64,000 nt of DNA from Astropecten irregularis (lineage: Eukaryota; Echinodermata; Asteroidea; Paxillosida; Astropectinidae), in contig OZ020259.1 of NCBI GenBank assembly GCA_963971285.1, forward strand, positions 9,548,001-9,612,000, given 5' to 3'. The notes beneath the pieces were generated by a model. That model saw only the letters and a list, made by a program, of their open reading frames with translations, ran no database searches and was not told where the DNA came from. The translations under genes were made by a program, and so were the position numbers. Positions 1-12,900 of the stretch are shown here, piece by piece (the first letter of the stretch is position 1; every line of letters begins with the position of its first letter).

Positions 1-720
1 TTGAATAGTTGCCCTTATTTAAGTTCTTCGCTGCCAGCTTTAGCAACAGATTTGTCAGGAATGTAGATAGTACAGCTCAAGACATGTGAGAATTCCTGTG
101 GCAGATAATATGGGCGTAGAGAGGTGACCAGCAATTCCAGGTTAAGGGTACAGGAATGGTCCTTGATACGTGCATTGTCTGGATGGCAACTACGATTACT
201 GACATAAAGGCACAGGCCGTCTCCAGTTTGTTTATCAGTAGCGTGTAGGTCACGGTCTACACGTAACAATTGAAACCCATCAATGTTCACGCAATCATCA
301 TTATGATGATCCTTTAACCATGTTTCGGTGAAGGACATGAGGCCAATATTCCTGAATTTGTTCATGTATCTAACATTTGCATCATATAGTTCATCCATCT
401 TGTTACTGATAGATTGGACATTCCCCATGATTATGGATGGCAGGAAAGGTCTATTTTTACGGTCTGTACCTACGTTTCACCCCGCCGGCTTTTCCATGCT
501 TCATGCGCCTCATTTCGTTTGGTAGATCTATATGTTCAATGGGCGTGGTGGGTTTGACTTTATGTCCTTGATACGTAGCTCACTAGCTGTATAGCAAAGC
601 CGGCTACCATGATAACTGTTCACTAGCAAAGAATCTGGATTTCCATGCATTCCCAGGCAAGATGAGGCAATCAAAATACACAAGGTACAGCACCATTTCA
701 CATCCATCCGGATGTACACG
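1..720 (-). mobile_element. LINE fragment, N-terminal part with endonuclease start (CR1/L2-like)
   Basis: Minus-strand translation from about 440 down to the window edge gives a non-LTR retrotransposon endonuclease start: GNVQSISNKMDEL, then FTETWL, then DGFQLLRVDRD. In apurinic-endonuclease LINEs these correspond to the asparagine and glutamate motifs of the exo_endo_phos fold. Farther 5' (about 440-720) a basic stretch with PPRPLNI and KAGGVKRRYR resembles the region before the endonuclease in CR1/L2-type elements, but it is in other frames with stops, so this copy is dead. It continues past position 1. It lies in the Ku80 gene downstream of the last visible exon, in the same orientation as that gene. 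Confidence 0.75.
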
Positions 721-864
721 GTTCACAAGTTCACACAGAAAATGAGATAAAATCAACAAATTTTAAGAAACTTTAAGACAGACGACAAAAACCCGTGTCG
801 CCACAGTGAGCAGCGCCACCAATTTAGTAGTAATACTAGTGGGAGTAGTGGGAGTAGTACTTAC

Positions 865-955
865 CAGATGGTTGATGCTTTTTATCAGCGCTGAGAGATG
901 AAAATGTATACTGTCTCAAATCCTCCATATATGGCAATTCAATGTACAACAAGGA
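865..955 (-). CDS. XRCC5: XRCC5 exon, bridge region
   Basis: 91 nt from TTGGCAG|TCC to TCTG|GTAAGT. Encodes LLYIELPYMEDLRQYTFSSL, nearly identical to human [20 protein letters not shown]. It is the last XRCC5 exon in the window; it ends in phase 1, so the gene continues leftwards. Confidence 0.95.
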
Positions 956-3900
956 CTGCCAATAAAAGAAGTTCAACAAAATCTTAACATTTGAACAGTG
1001 TTTGCCATAGCCCAAGTCACTGACATTTGTCGTCACTGGTGTTGTCATTATCCATCAACGAACAACCCCAATGTACTTGTTTTGTTGATCTCTTTTTGTA
1101 TAATAATATAATATGGCATATATATGGTATACACACAGCAGAGGCTGCAGTACTGAAAGCTCTGCCTCTCATAAGCAAGTTATAGAGCCAAACTGGTTTC
1201 AAAACCTGTGCTCTGCAATGCTGAATCCAAAATATATAACTCATTAAAATTTCACAAAGGAAACATGATGTCTGAAAAAGAACTCAAAAAGTCCACAGTT
1301 AATATAATGACCTAAGTGACTCGCCTTGTCTGGATTATCAAGGGCAGTTTGGAGAAAGCTTTTATTTTCTACGGCTGACCGTACACACAGTGTTCAAATT
1401 ACCCCCTTTTTGAAACAATTCAGGGCTGAAATGGTTTCATCTGTGTGTTAGGTCGCCAAGGGTGGTACATGTACACTTTATGTGTAAAAACAACTACATG
1501 TGTATATGATATCAATTGTGATCCTCTAACTGCAAAATTGTCCTCAAACCCAACAGCAAGCATCCACACTGTGGCTGAAAGTCCTGATTATCAGAACTTT
1601 CTACGATAATCGGGAACTAGTCTGAACACAGTGTCAAAGGACACAACTGTGTTATTTCATATTAGGTAATGATTACCAAAGACAAACAAATTCCTTCTTG
1701 ACAAACCTCATGCGGGTATGTTATCTCTGGCACCAAATATGCAATGCGAGGATTACTTCTGGCAGAATAGGTTCTACGAACAATAGCAACACACTCAGTT
1801 TCATTCAAAGCTCTAATGATGGCTGATAGTGCAACACTTGCATGTTGATCCGATGGGTCTGCTGTGAAGCAATAGACACTATTACCAAGATGATGGTGTT
1901 GCTTGATCTACATGTACAAAAGAATAAAACAATATCACAATATTTGTTGGCACATAATACCATTCTCATTAAAGGCAATCAAAGGCAAGATATCTATCTA
2001 TTGGCCATTATCATCTCGCTCTGTATTGAAGTTGACAGAATTAAAAGGAAGAAAGGAAGGGAGAAAGAAAGGCTTAAAGATACCTAACAAAATGGGAAAT
2101 GACAATGTTTGTACAAGAAGTATCATACATGTAATGGTAACAAACTACTTACATGTTCAAGTTTAGTAAAGCCAAGTACTTGCATGAGTTTACCAGGTGG
2201 TGAGTATCCCATGTTATCTTTATCTTCTTCTGAAATAGGTATGATGTCATTACCATAGCGATGACCTTAAGAAGACAATAAGTCACTTATATTACTATTT
2301 TGAGTAAATTTTAAAGCTGACAATTCATTCATTGCATAAATAAAATATATCCAGTCAATATAAAAAACACATTCGTGGTTGTTTTCTGTGAATAAACATC
2401 TGTTCCAAATCAATCCTATCCAGTGAAACTGATCATGTATTGACACCCTTATTTGAATACCTCCCATCGTCTAAGATGTCCTCCATACAAAACCAATAGA
2501 AAGAAATTTTCTTTATTTCGGTTGCAATTTCACTTTTGAACAAATCAAATTAATGTAGGCATAATGGAATGTAATGATACTTGTACTTGCACTCTCACTT
2601 TTTAGGCACTACTGTTTTTTTACTGTTTTGGGGATATTTTCGTCATTTATATGGCATCTCTTTATACAGTAGATGACGTATAGCATTCTATGATTTTAAT
2701 TAAGGTAGTATTCTGTTTGTATTTCATAATTAATTGTTTGTAATGTTTCTTTTTATTTGTTGTTGATAATGTGTTTTGATGTTTGATGTTTGATGTTTAA
2801 TGTTTAATGAGCTGCCCAACCCGCACAATGTAATTGCCCTTTTAAGGATAAATAAAGTATTTTGAATTGAACTGAATTGTTCCATAACAGTGAATTCCAC
2901 AGATGTTGATAGCAAGACTGGACCATTACATTTACATGCAACAAGATGCACCTAATGTAGTGAATCATTAACTTGGGAAAAAACATTGTTAAAAAAAAAA
3001 GAAAACAGAAAAAAAATACAACAAGCAGGTGAACCATCAAAACAACAAGAATTCTGAGCGAATATTTAGATATATGCATAAAAACTAACTAAATAGAACC
3101 AATTTATGGGACAAAGTAAACATTGTTTTTCTAAAAAATAAATAAAGTAAATGTAATTAGGTCTACCCGGTAATAACAATGGCTGAATCAAAACAATTCC
3201 TAAAAAACTAATATTTAAAAAAATTATTTCAGAATAGCCCGGTATTCAAAGATGCAGTGTAATCATGGTACATTGACAGCCAATGACTGTTGCTGTACAT
3301 ATTTCCTGCAACCCACATGATTGTTAGAATTGTCATTTATTTATGTTTGTTTTTAAGAGTTCAATGTACAAATTGTTAAAGGTTTTCAGCTAGTTCAGAT
3401 AGGGTAATTTTAATCTATGTTTAAAGGCCTGTAGCCTACACACTAACAATCATTTTGTTAATATTCACATGGACAATATTAAGAAAAGGACATGGAAAGA
3501 TCAATGCAAGAAACAACCAGTTCCATCTCGAAGTTGTTAGACATTGGAGACAATTGACTGACCTGGGAATGGACACTATTTATACTGGAATGATTTACCA
3601 GTCAACTACAATGTAAGATTTCCAGTTGGATGGAGTTCAGCAGTTTCAACATTGTACACACAAATTGCATTTGGAGCCAAGGATGATGTTCAATATAGCC
3701 AATGTTTGGAACATGTATTGTATATCAGTGTTTGTTATAGCGGCATTCCATTGTATAAACATAAGTATGGTTCTGTCTGCTGTTAGAGTCTCCAAATATC
3801 CTAGTTTCAAATACCTTTTCTTGGGGTGCCAATCAGAATCCCAAAACAATTATCCTGTTGTGTGGCCATGTTAATATGGTGAGATGATAGTGATTCCTAA

Positions 3901-6900
3901 TGACATTGGTCCATGCATTTTATAAAATATCTAGTTTGCCTTTTTCCCCCAGATGGCAAGAATAAAAAGGCATAACAAATGGTTTACATTGTTCAATGTA
4001 ACATTCCCCCATAAAATGATACATTTCTCTTTTCCAATTTATATAATAATTGTCAATGAGTTAATACCTTCAATGATTTCTTCAGCTTCTATCTCAGTTT
4101 CTTCATCATTGTTGAGATGTTTGGAGCGTATTGTCTTGGGAGTGTATTCCTTTCCTTTCCCTTTTACATATGTTGACTTCCAAGACTTCTGGGTGCTCTG
4201 CTTCACCTATGAATATTAGAAATCAGTAGTCACAGCTTTAATTTGCACTGAGCAAGGGACTGATTTGAATTACCAAGCTGCTACAATACCCTGAAAAAAT
4301 AACTTAAACCAGTTCCAAATGTGTTTTTCCACCTATCATTTGGAATATTTTCCATGTATCGGGCCCAATTACTTTCCTGAAACAATCTCAACTCCCTAGG
4401 CAGGGCTCGAATTTCGTGAAAAAAAATTCACTGGACAGCAGGTCTAGTAACTGAAGCATTTTACTAGAACTGAACTTTTTTCATTAGACCTGTGGCATTC
4501 ATGTATAGGAAACCGTAAATGTGTGCAATAGTGTGTCAGAAATTCATAAATTTAGGCACCATTTTAATTGTGCAAGGAAAACAAAATCACTAGTACGGCT
4601 GTGCATTCAAGGGTAATTTTGGAACCGGGTATCCGCAATTAAATATAAAACATAAGAAATTACGAACCCGGGGTGCCACACCAGGCGTGCTTAAAAATTA
4701 CAGATCATTCAATTGACCAGACCCTTCCAACACACCCCGACCTTTAGCGTACTATTTCCACTATTTTTAGCGGTGCCAAATTTTGTTTTAAGCTATTTCT
4801 ACTGACATGACAGGCCAAGCAAAACTTAGCGCGATCTTTTATTTCCGACATGGAACAAAGACATCAAACACGATGTGTGCATTGTAACAATTTTTTATTT
4901 GTATCGTTACGAGATCCCCCTTACAATTACAAATATTTTTTTTAAATCACTTTTTCGTGAAACTTGAATTTCAGTCGGTATTTTTGCCCAATTGGCCAAG
5001 AAGACACGCTTTTCAACATGTGCATGATCTAAAAAACATTCCTTGGGCGATGAACGCATTAAGCAAGACGTAAACACGATGGATGCATCGTGCACAGTCA
5101 CCATGGTCAGCATGGTCATAATCTCGAATGTTCTATAACTGGTATCTGCCCAAAACACGCAGGCCTCAAATTTCAATGATTTTAGGGCACTGCCATTTTG
5201 GCCCCAAGGAAGTGGACATTTAAGGGGCACTGTGGCCAAACCCAGAGGCAAAGAGTCCATTTTTTTAATGAAGGAAAGGCACCGAGGCCAAACACTGTTT
5301 TGGAGCCTACAACTACAAGTACAAAATAATGAAGAATCGCCTTAAAACTCCTGTGAAATGACAGGGACAGATATGGAGAGGGGAATCACCTCATTTCATA
5401 TTTCCTTCCTCCATGGGTACAGGCACGCCGCTAGAACTAGTACAAGTGGCGTAACGGCCAACCCTCTATCGAAAACGTGATACCTCGAATGACCATATCG
5501 TTGCCAGATCCCTGTAAAAATATTCTGACCGTCCGTCCTTCCAAAGTACCATAAATTGCATTTTCCTGATCAGCTAAATGTTGCTTGAATTCCATGCAGT
5601 TGGCTATTTTGTCCATTTGGCCAAGTAGAAAAACTCTTTTCACATGCTCGATTATCATGAATCGCCTTCCGAAAATGGCGATCGCATGGAGAACGTAAAC
5701 ATAGCACAGGCCGCGCACAGTTCCACAAGACATCGGGTTTCAAATCAGCGACATCTGGCGGCCACTTCTCCACACCCCTGCACATCACAATCCATTCTCC
5801 ACACCTGAGTGAGCAGGAACCAGCATAGTTGAAACGTCGAGAATCTACCCTCATCGGTCCTTTTCATGACCACATCACATCTTCCAAAAAGAGTGTTATA
5901 CATGGTGTCTCCACAAGTCTTACTGATTCATGACATTTCTGTCTTAATAAAAAACAGGATTAACAACCAAATTTCCATGTGTTGTGTATCACTTGTGATT
6001 GTTCTTTGGCTGACCATGAATATGAAATGGAATGTTTAATGGTGGTTTGTTTTATTGAGAAAGACATTTTGTGCTAAGCAATGTGCTCAACAGCTCCATG
6101 AAATTGGCCCCTGGTCATGTTGGTTGTGACTAGTTGAGGCCTCGTTTCTGGGAATTTCCAACCATTGACCCTGGCAGGTGAGACTTGACAGACGTTGTGG
6201 AAATGTCCTGCTTGGAGTGCTGATCAGGCTTGAAGGGAATGGGAGATTTACCCAGAATGTGATTACTGTTATCACGCATTTTTGTGGCCGTCATGACATA
6301 TTATCATGAATATTAAATGATTTTTGGTCGGGGAAATAGATAACATGCAAATCAGGCTTGCCCTCCACCGACGTGGACGAGCACCGTAAACTCAGTGCTT
6401 TTGAGAGCAGACCCCAGCTAGCTCGGTGGCCCAGCAGGTAAGGCATCTGCACTAGTAAGCAGGAGGTCGCGGGTTCGAATCCCACCCGAGCAAGCATGTG
6501 ATTTTTTTCACGTGCTCTCAAAAGCACTGAGTTTACGGTGCTCGTCCACGTCGGTGGAGGGCAAGCCTGATTTGCATGTTATCTATTTCCCCGACCAAAA
6601 ATCATTTAATATTCATGATTTACTGCGGTACCCGCCGCGATATTGGATTCGATTCTCCCTGCAGACCCCAGCTAGCTCGGTGGCCCAGCAGGTAAGGCAT
6701 CTGCACTAGTAAGCAGGAGGTCGCGGGTTCGAATCCCACCCGAGCAAGCATGTGATTTTTTCACGTGCTCTCAAAAGCACTGAGTTTACGGTGCTCGTCC
6801 ACGTCGGTGGAGGGCAAGCCTGATTTGCATGTTATCTATTTCCCCGACCAAAAATCATTTAATATTCATGATTTACTGCGGTACCCGCCGCGATATTGGA

Positions 6901-9900
6901 TTTGATTCTCCCTGCAGACCCCAGCTAGCTCGGTGGCCCAGCAGGTAAGGCATCTGCACTAGTAAGCAGGAGGTCGCGGGTTCGAATCCCACCCGAGCAA
7001 GCATGTGATTTTTTTCACGTGCTCTCAAAAGCACTGAGTTTACGGTGCTCGTCCACGTCGGTGGAGGGCAAGCCTGATTTGCATGACATATTATACTAAT
7101 TAGTTACTGCACTCCGATGATTGCGTATGTCGCGGCAGTTGGACGCTGGTTTAATAACATTTTCTTTACATTTCACTTGAATTCTTCGTACAGTAACTAA
7201 GCAAAGAAAGATTAACAAAATCATGCCACTGTATCATGCGATGTACCTTGCATCATTATGTGCACAAATATTTGTGATCTGCAAACATCGCACATCACAA
7301 AACTGAGCAGATATTAGTGATGTGCGATGTATCAAACAAATATGTTCGCAGATATTTGTGATTTGCGATGTTTCCTCCTGTGCCATCATTCTTTGCCGTC
7401 TTGGGCATGATATGCATAGTTAATTTTAATAACGCTGTGAATAATGTAATGCGAGTGTCAAGTGTCATGGCGCCCACCACATCTCGCCCAGGGTATGAAA
7501 ACACACTATTGTGGATTTCCGATAAGTTTAAGCGGTGTCCACCATTGTGAATCCTAACACAGCGAGATAGTTATGTTATTATGTATGTGTACACATACTT
7601 GATTTAGACTGCACACATTACTGGAAAGAAACTAGGGCGAGTCTTGAGTGGGTGTGGAGGGGTGTGGCTTGGGCAACTTTTTCAGCCAAGTTTATTGCAC
7701 AAGATTGCTGATATGCAAATGTACGTAAACAGAGACTGAGTTGTTTTCTGTAATGAAATGGAACAGCATTGAGTGCATTGCTAATGATGTAGCTAATAGC
7801 CACTCTGTCACTGCCACTGAAACCGTACAAAGCCTATTTTTACCATCTCGGAATTAATCTTGACTACTTTTGATCATCAAATAACCACAACGGAAACTTA
7901 CTGAATTTTCAGTCATTGAAGTCAGTTTCTTTTGTTCTCTTTTCAATTACTTAAAATTCAGTTGGTTTCCCTTTAATTTGTACTTAATTGTTAAACAGAC
8001 TGTCATAACAATTGATGTCTGACATTCAATAAATCCATTCTCTGGCTGTGGTATTATCCAAAACAGAAAATAGATTGTCTTCGCTTTGAGTCTTCGCATA
8101 TTTGTCGCATAATTTGTGTGGGTCACTAAATGTTGTCTTAATTCATTTGCACCATAATTGTGTTGCTTTTATAAGTTTGCAACTGCTTATCTTAATGGCA
8201 GATCTTTTCAACACCATGGTGTAAGGAAGCATTGGATGCAATGAGACTACACATTGTCATCTTCAGCCCTATGGATAAAAAGGTTTTGCCCAATGGGGAT
8301 TGAGGAAGTGTTTTGTTTTTCACAAGGGGGCGGAGTAAATTGCTGGACATTTCAATGCAGCAGAGATTATTTCAATAACACTTTATGTCATAAACTCTTT
8401 TTTTAAACTTAACTTGTTATTCTTTATAAATGTGTGTCTAATTATTGTTACTGATTTTTAATACCTCTGTATAGTTGTTCATCATTTGTAGATGTTTTAA
8501 CTGTACAGCGCTTTGTGATGCCTGTGACACGGAAAGCGTTTTTTAAGTATTTAGAATTATTTTCATTATTATTATTATACGGTTTTATGTGATTAAAAAA
8601 TTCTAGATAATAATTTATATGCAATAATACTAGAAACCTCCATAGTATGACAAAACGTTTTTGAGTACAGTACTGTGGTAGAAAAAATGTTGTATGTGTT
8701 CAGGAGCAATAGTCTAAGAAACTTTGCTTCTAGTATAAAACAATGTACATCACGCCAAAGTAATAAAAATAATTAATCAAAAGAAAATTTGGTCTTTGGC
8801 CCACTGACAAGGGCATTAATATAACTTCTGGAAAAAAATTAAGCCTACCTTGAGATATCCGCAAACAGGAACTTTGAAGTCTGATCCAATTTCAAGGTTT
8901 GCCTTCCATGCTGTTTGTTTAACTGCACGTTTCTCAACAATACCAAGAAGTAATAAGGCCTTCCTACAGAAGAGAACATGAGATACAAATGTGTTTACTT
9001 TCAAAGTCAACAAAGAGAATTATGCAACATTGTCTGATCATTGGTCTGATCTTTTGATGTGGTAGGAAACAAATGATTTAACAAAAATTAAAATGTCAAA
9101 ATGTTTTGATGAATGTGAAGCAAAAAAGCAATCAAAAAAAAGATTGCAATGTCAGTTTAACGGTACTAACTTTAACCAATACTGCTTTCTCTACCGTGAT
9201 GGTGGTACACTGTATATAGAGCTATTTAAGTTGATAACTAGCCTTGGACAAGGCGTCCATCGTACCGTGTGCATTATTATTTTGTTCGCAGCGCTCCCGA
9301 TCCCCCGCACAATCGTTTGCGTACAATAATATTATAATGCACATTAGGCAAACAGCGGCCTCTCGCAGTGGAAATATGCAAATTAGGTCTACTAGTATGA
9401 TCGCCTTGTACCACTCGTTCATGAAAGCTTATGTGTTTCTTTATTTTTTCGCCGGATTTCCAGCGAAGCCCTCGTATGCGAATATGAAATGTGGGGGGCG
9501 GGCCATGTGTGTGCAGTGTCCAATCACAGCACAGTATACAAGCATAAATAATGTATGGCATTTCTGTCAAGACGACTAGCTGTTGATGTTGCACAACGTG
9601 CAGTAGGCCTACGTTGTACATCATAATACATGTATGTTGTTTGAATTACTGTTGGGAAATTTTCGTGGCGAGCAGCAGCAGCAAGCCTTCAATACTTTTT
9701 GCAGGGTCATGACGCCTTTCGTGAATTTACCGATAGGCATGCAACGGGCCCGGGAAAGTCTGTACACGCAATTATAGACAATAGCACAAGTTGAAAACTC
9801 CATGTCAGGCAGCAAAATCATATGCATCAGTTATGCATATTGAACTGATTTTGAACAGATAGATGAAGCCAAATGGCAGTTGTCCCATGATTTGAATACT

Positions 9901-12900
9901 TGTGAAAATATCAATCCGAATAAGTAAAAAAGTGTTCGACCACTTTTAACGTGATCACCGATAATTACTACTCGATGATCAACTGCCTGGCAGAACATAA
10001 GTTCCGTCCGTTACAAACCCTAGTGCCACATTATGACCTAGGCCTATTTGAATAATGCAGTCTGTTATGAGCCGCAACGAGCCAATCCAAGAGCGCATGA
10101 AAAGGCTGTCTATCGCTATTAGCATAATGAGCGTTGTCGAGTGATCCAAGGCGTTCATACAAGTAGACCTAATTTGCATATTTCCACTGCGAGAGGCCGC
10201 TGTTTGCCTAATGTGCATTATATTTATTGTACACGCAAACGATATGATCGGGAGCGCTGTGAACAAAATAATAATGCACAAGGTACGATGAACGCCATAC
10301 CAGTAGACCTAATTTGCATATTTCCACTGCGAGAGGCCGCTGTTTGCCTAATGTGCATTATATTTATTGTACACGCAAACGATATGATCGGGAGCGCTGT
10401 GAACAAAATAATAATGCACAAGGTACGATGAACGCCATACCAGTAGACCTAATTTGCATATTTCCACTGCGAGAGGCCGCTGTTTGCCTAATGTGCATTA
10501 TATTTATTGTACACGCAAACGATATGATCGGGAGCGCTGTGAACAAAATAATAATGCACAAGGTACGATGAACGCCTTGACCAAGGCTAGTTGATAACTA
10601 GTGCATATAGTGAAGATGGTGATGATATAAAAATAAAGAAATATAAATAAAAAGAGGATTTATCACTAGTTGTATGAGTACTGTATACAACTTTGGTGGA
10701 TGAGCACCATCTCATGTATCATAAACAAATGCGCACATTTTTGCCAATGATTTTCCTCAATCTAATGCAAATAATGTTCTTGTATAGGCAAATAACAATA
10801 CATATTAAAGTGAATTATTTACATACTTGAATGAGTACCAGTCACCACCCACATTCTGCAATACATGCTTCAGAAGGGCTTCTCCAGCTCTCTGTTGTGG
10901 TGTCTTCTCCTTTTCTGTTGACACTTGACTTGTTCTACCATCACATGTAGATGGACCATCTTGTATGTTACTGCCATTATCAATTCTACTTCCACCTGCT
11001 GCACCTTGCCCAAGACTGTTCTCATCATCAAATCCAAACTGAGGTCCACTGCAGAAACAAACAAGCAAAAGAATAAAATAGAATGCACATTTCTAGATAT
11101 TTGACCGACTGAACTATCTAACTTTAATATGACAAATGCAAATGTTATGGCCAATACCGGTATTTCTAAATTGCTTTATTAGTGTATTGTAAATTGCATC
11201 TAACATATCCACTTTTAATTTTGTCTCACAAAGAGCCTTAATTTCCCACAAATTATCGGCACTTTAAAAAGACATGACCCATGACCAAAACAGAATTAAA
11301 TACAAATCTTCAGCTGGTCTCTTGTGTGGATAATCGGATCTGACCAGTTTCCCCTCTGGTTTATTTGATAAAAAAAATTCCCTGGAAAACAAACAAATTA
11401 CCAAAACAGGTTTTGTGAAGCTCACGATAGCAGTCTGCTTACACACCTGCATCAATGCCCAGTAACTTACATAACATTTAGCTCTACTTCCAATTGTTTC
11501 AATCCAGCAATAAAGCCTTCCAGTTTATCATCACTAAATTCTCCTGCAAGGTCAGAGAACAACAATAGCTGTAGGTTGCTAAATTTGGTCTCTTCTGATG
11601 ATCTTCTCAATAGATCAAGAGAAACCACAAGTGCATCAACAACTATGTTCAAGTATAATGTAAGGAAAATAAGGTGGACAAGATTTTGAGGCTGACAAAG
11701 GCAGTTAGCATATGATGGAAATAGGGCTGTCTTGAACATATCAAATATTTGAATATCTGTCAACTATCACAACAGAAATATCTCCAGAATCCGTAAATAC
11801 ATTGACACACCATGTACATGCCATGCTGCTGTTCGAGCCCTTGTTTTATCCAGACTCGACTATTGTAATTCACTTCTCAACGGTCAACTTCATCAAACAA
11901 TCCGATCTTGACCGACTACAACGACTTCAAAACAATGCTGCCCGTATCACTCTCTCACAGCCCAGATACATACATGCTTCTCCACTCCTTCAACAATTAC
12001 ACTGGTTACCTGTCAAACAACGCACCAACTTCAAAACTTCAGTTAACATACTTGTACATGTACAAAGCACTATCAAACACACAACCACAATACGTAACAG
12101 AATCTCTCAATCTCAACACGCCTGATAGAGCTGGACTCCGCTCAAGCTGCAATCTGAGAATTCCACGCACATTCAAAAGGTCAGAGGACAGGGGTTTCTC
12201 TGTGTCTGGTCCTCGATACTGGAACTCTCTCCCACACAATGACAGTCTTCTTCAAAGTGATCGTCGCTTTTGGAAGCTTTTTGCACAATATATTTTCGGA
12301 TCAAGTTCATAAAAAGAGTATTTCTACTTGGCCAAATGGACAAAATAACAGACTGAAATTGAAGTAAGATTTATTTGGTCAGGAAAATGTAATTAACGGT
12401 ACTTTGGAAGGACGGTGAGAATATTTTTACAGGGATCTCGCTTTGATCGGTCTCCGTGCATGCTTACATAATAAAAAAGTTCAGAAAAGAAAAAGGTGAT
12501 GTCATCACGATAATATCGAATATTGCAATATTTTCTTCATGATATTTTGATATGCCCAAAACTGGATATTGAACAAGCTTAATCAGAATGAGAGGATCTT
12601 TTGGATTAGGAGTGGCTCAACTCAATCCTCCTCTGATTCAATTAATTTCTGATTAACTCATGCCATGTCGGAAATACCCTAAAGCTGTCAGTTACAGTCT
12701 GGGTTAGATGTCAGCTACCAGACAGCACCTTGACATGTCCACAACTTGTTTGCATGTAAAGAAATCAGATATAACACAAACTATAGCATCAGCCAGTGTG
12801 AATATTTTGTACAAAGACATCAGCTGACACTGTAGGAATATCAGAAACTTGAGAAACAAAAAGTCAATTCCTTACATGCAGTTGCACTGTTAACAGTAAT

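Noticed and set aside
6421-6998. Three functional tRNA genes
   Set aside because: The anticodon loop would have eight bases and the T stem has a mismatch; the same mismatches in all three copies point to a SINE.
9244-10571. Several 65-115 codon frames in the inverted-repeat element
   Set aside because: They are the same repeat read in both directions and change with each tandem copy.
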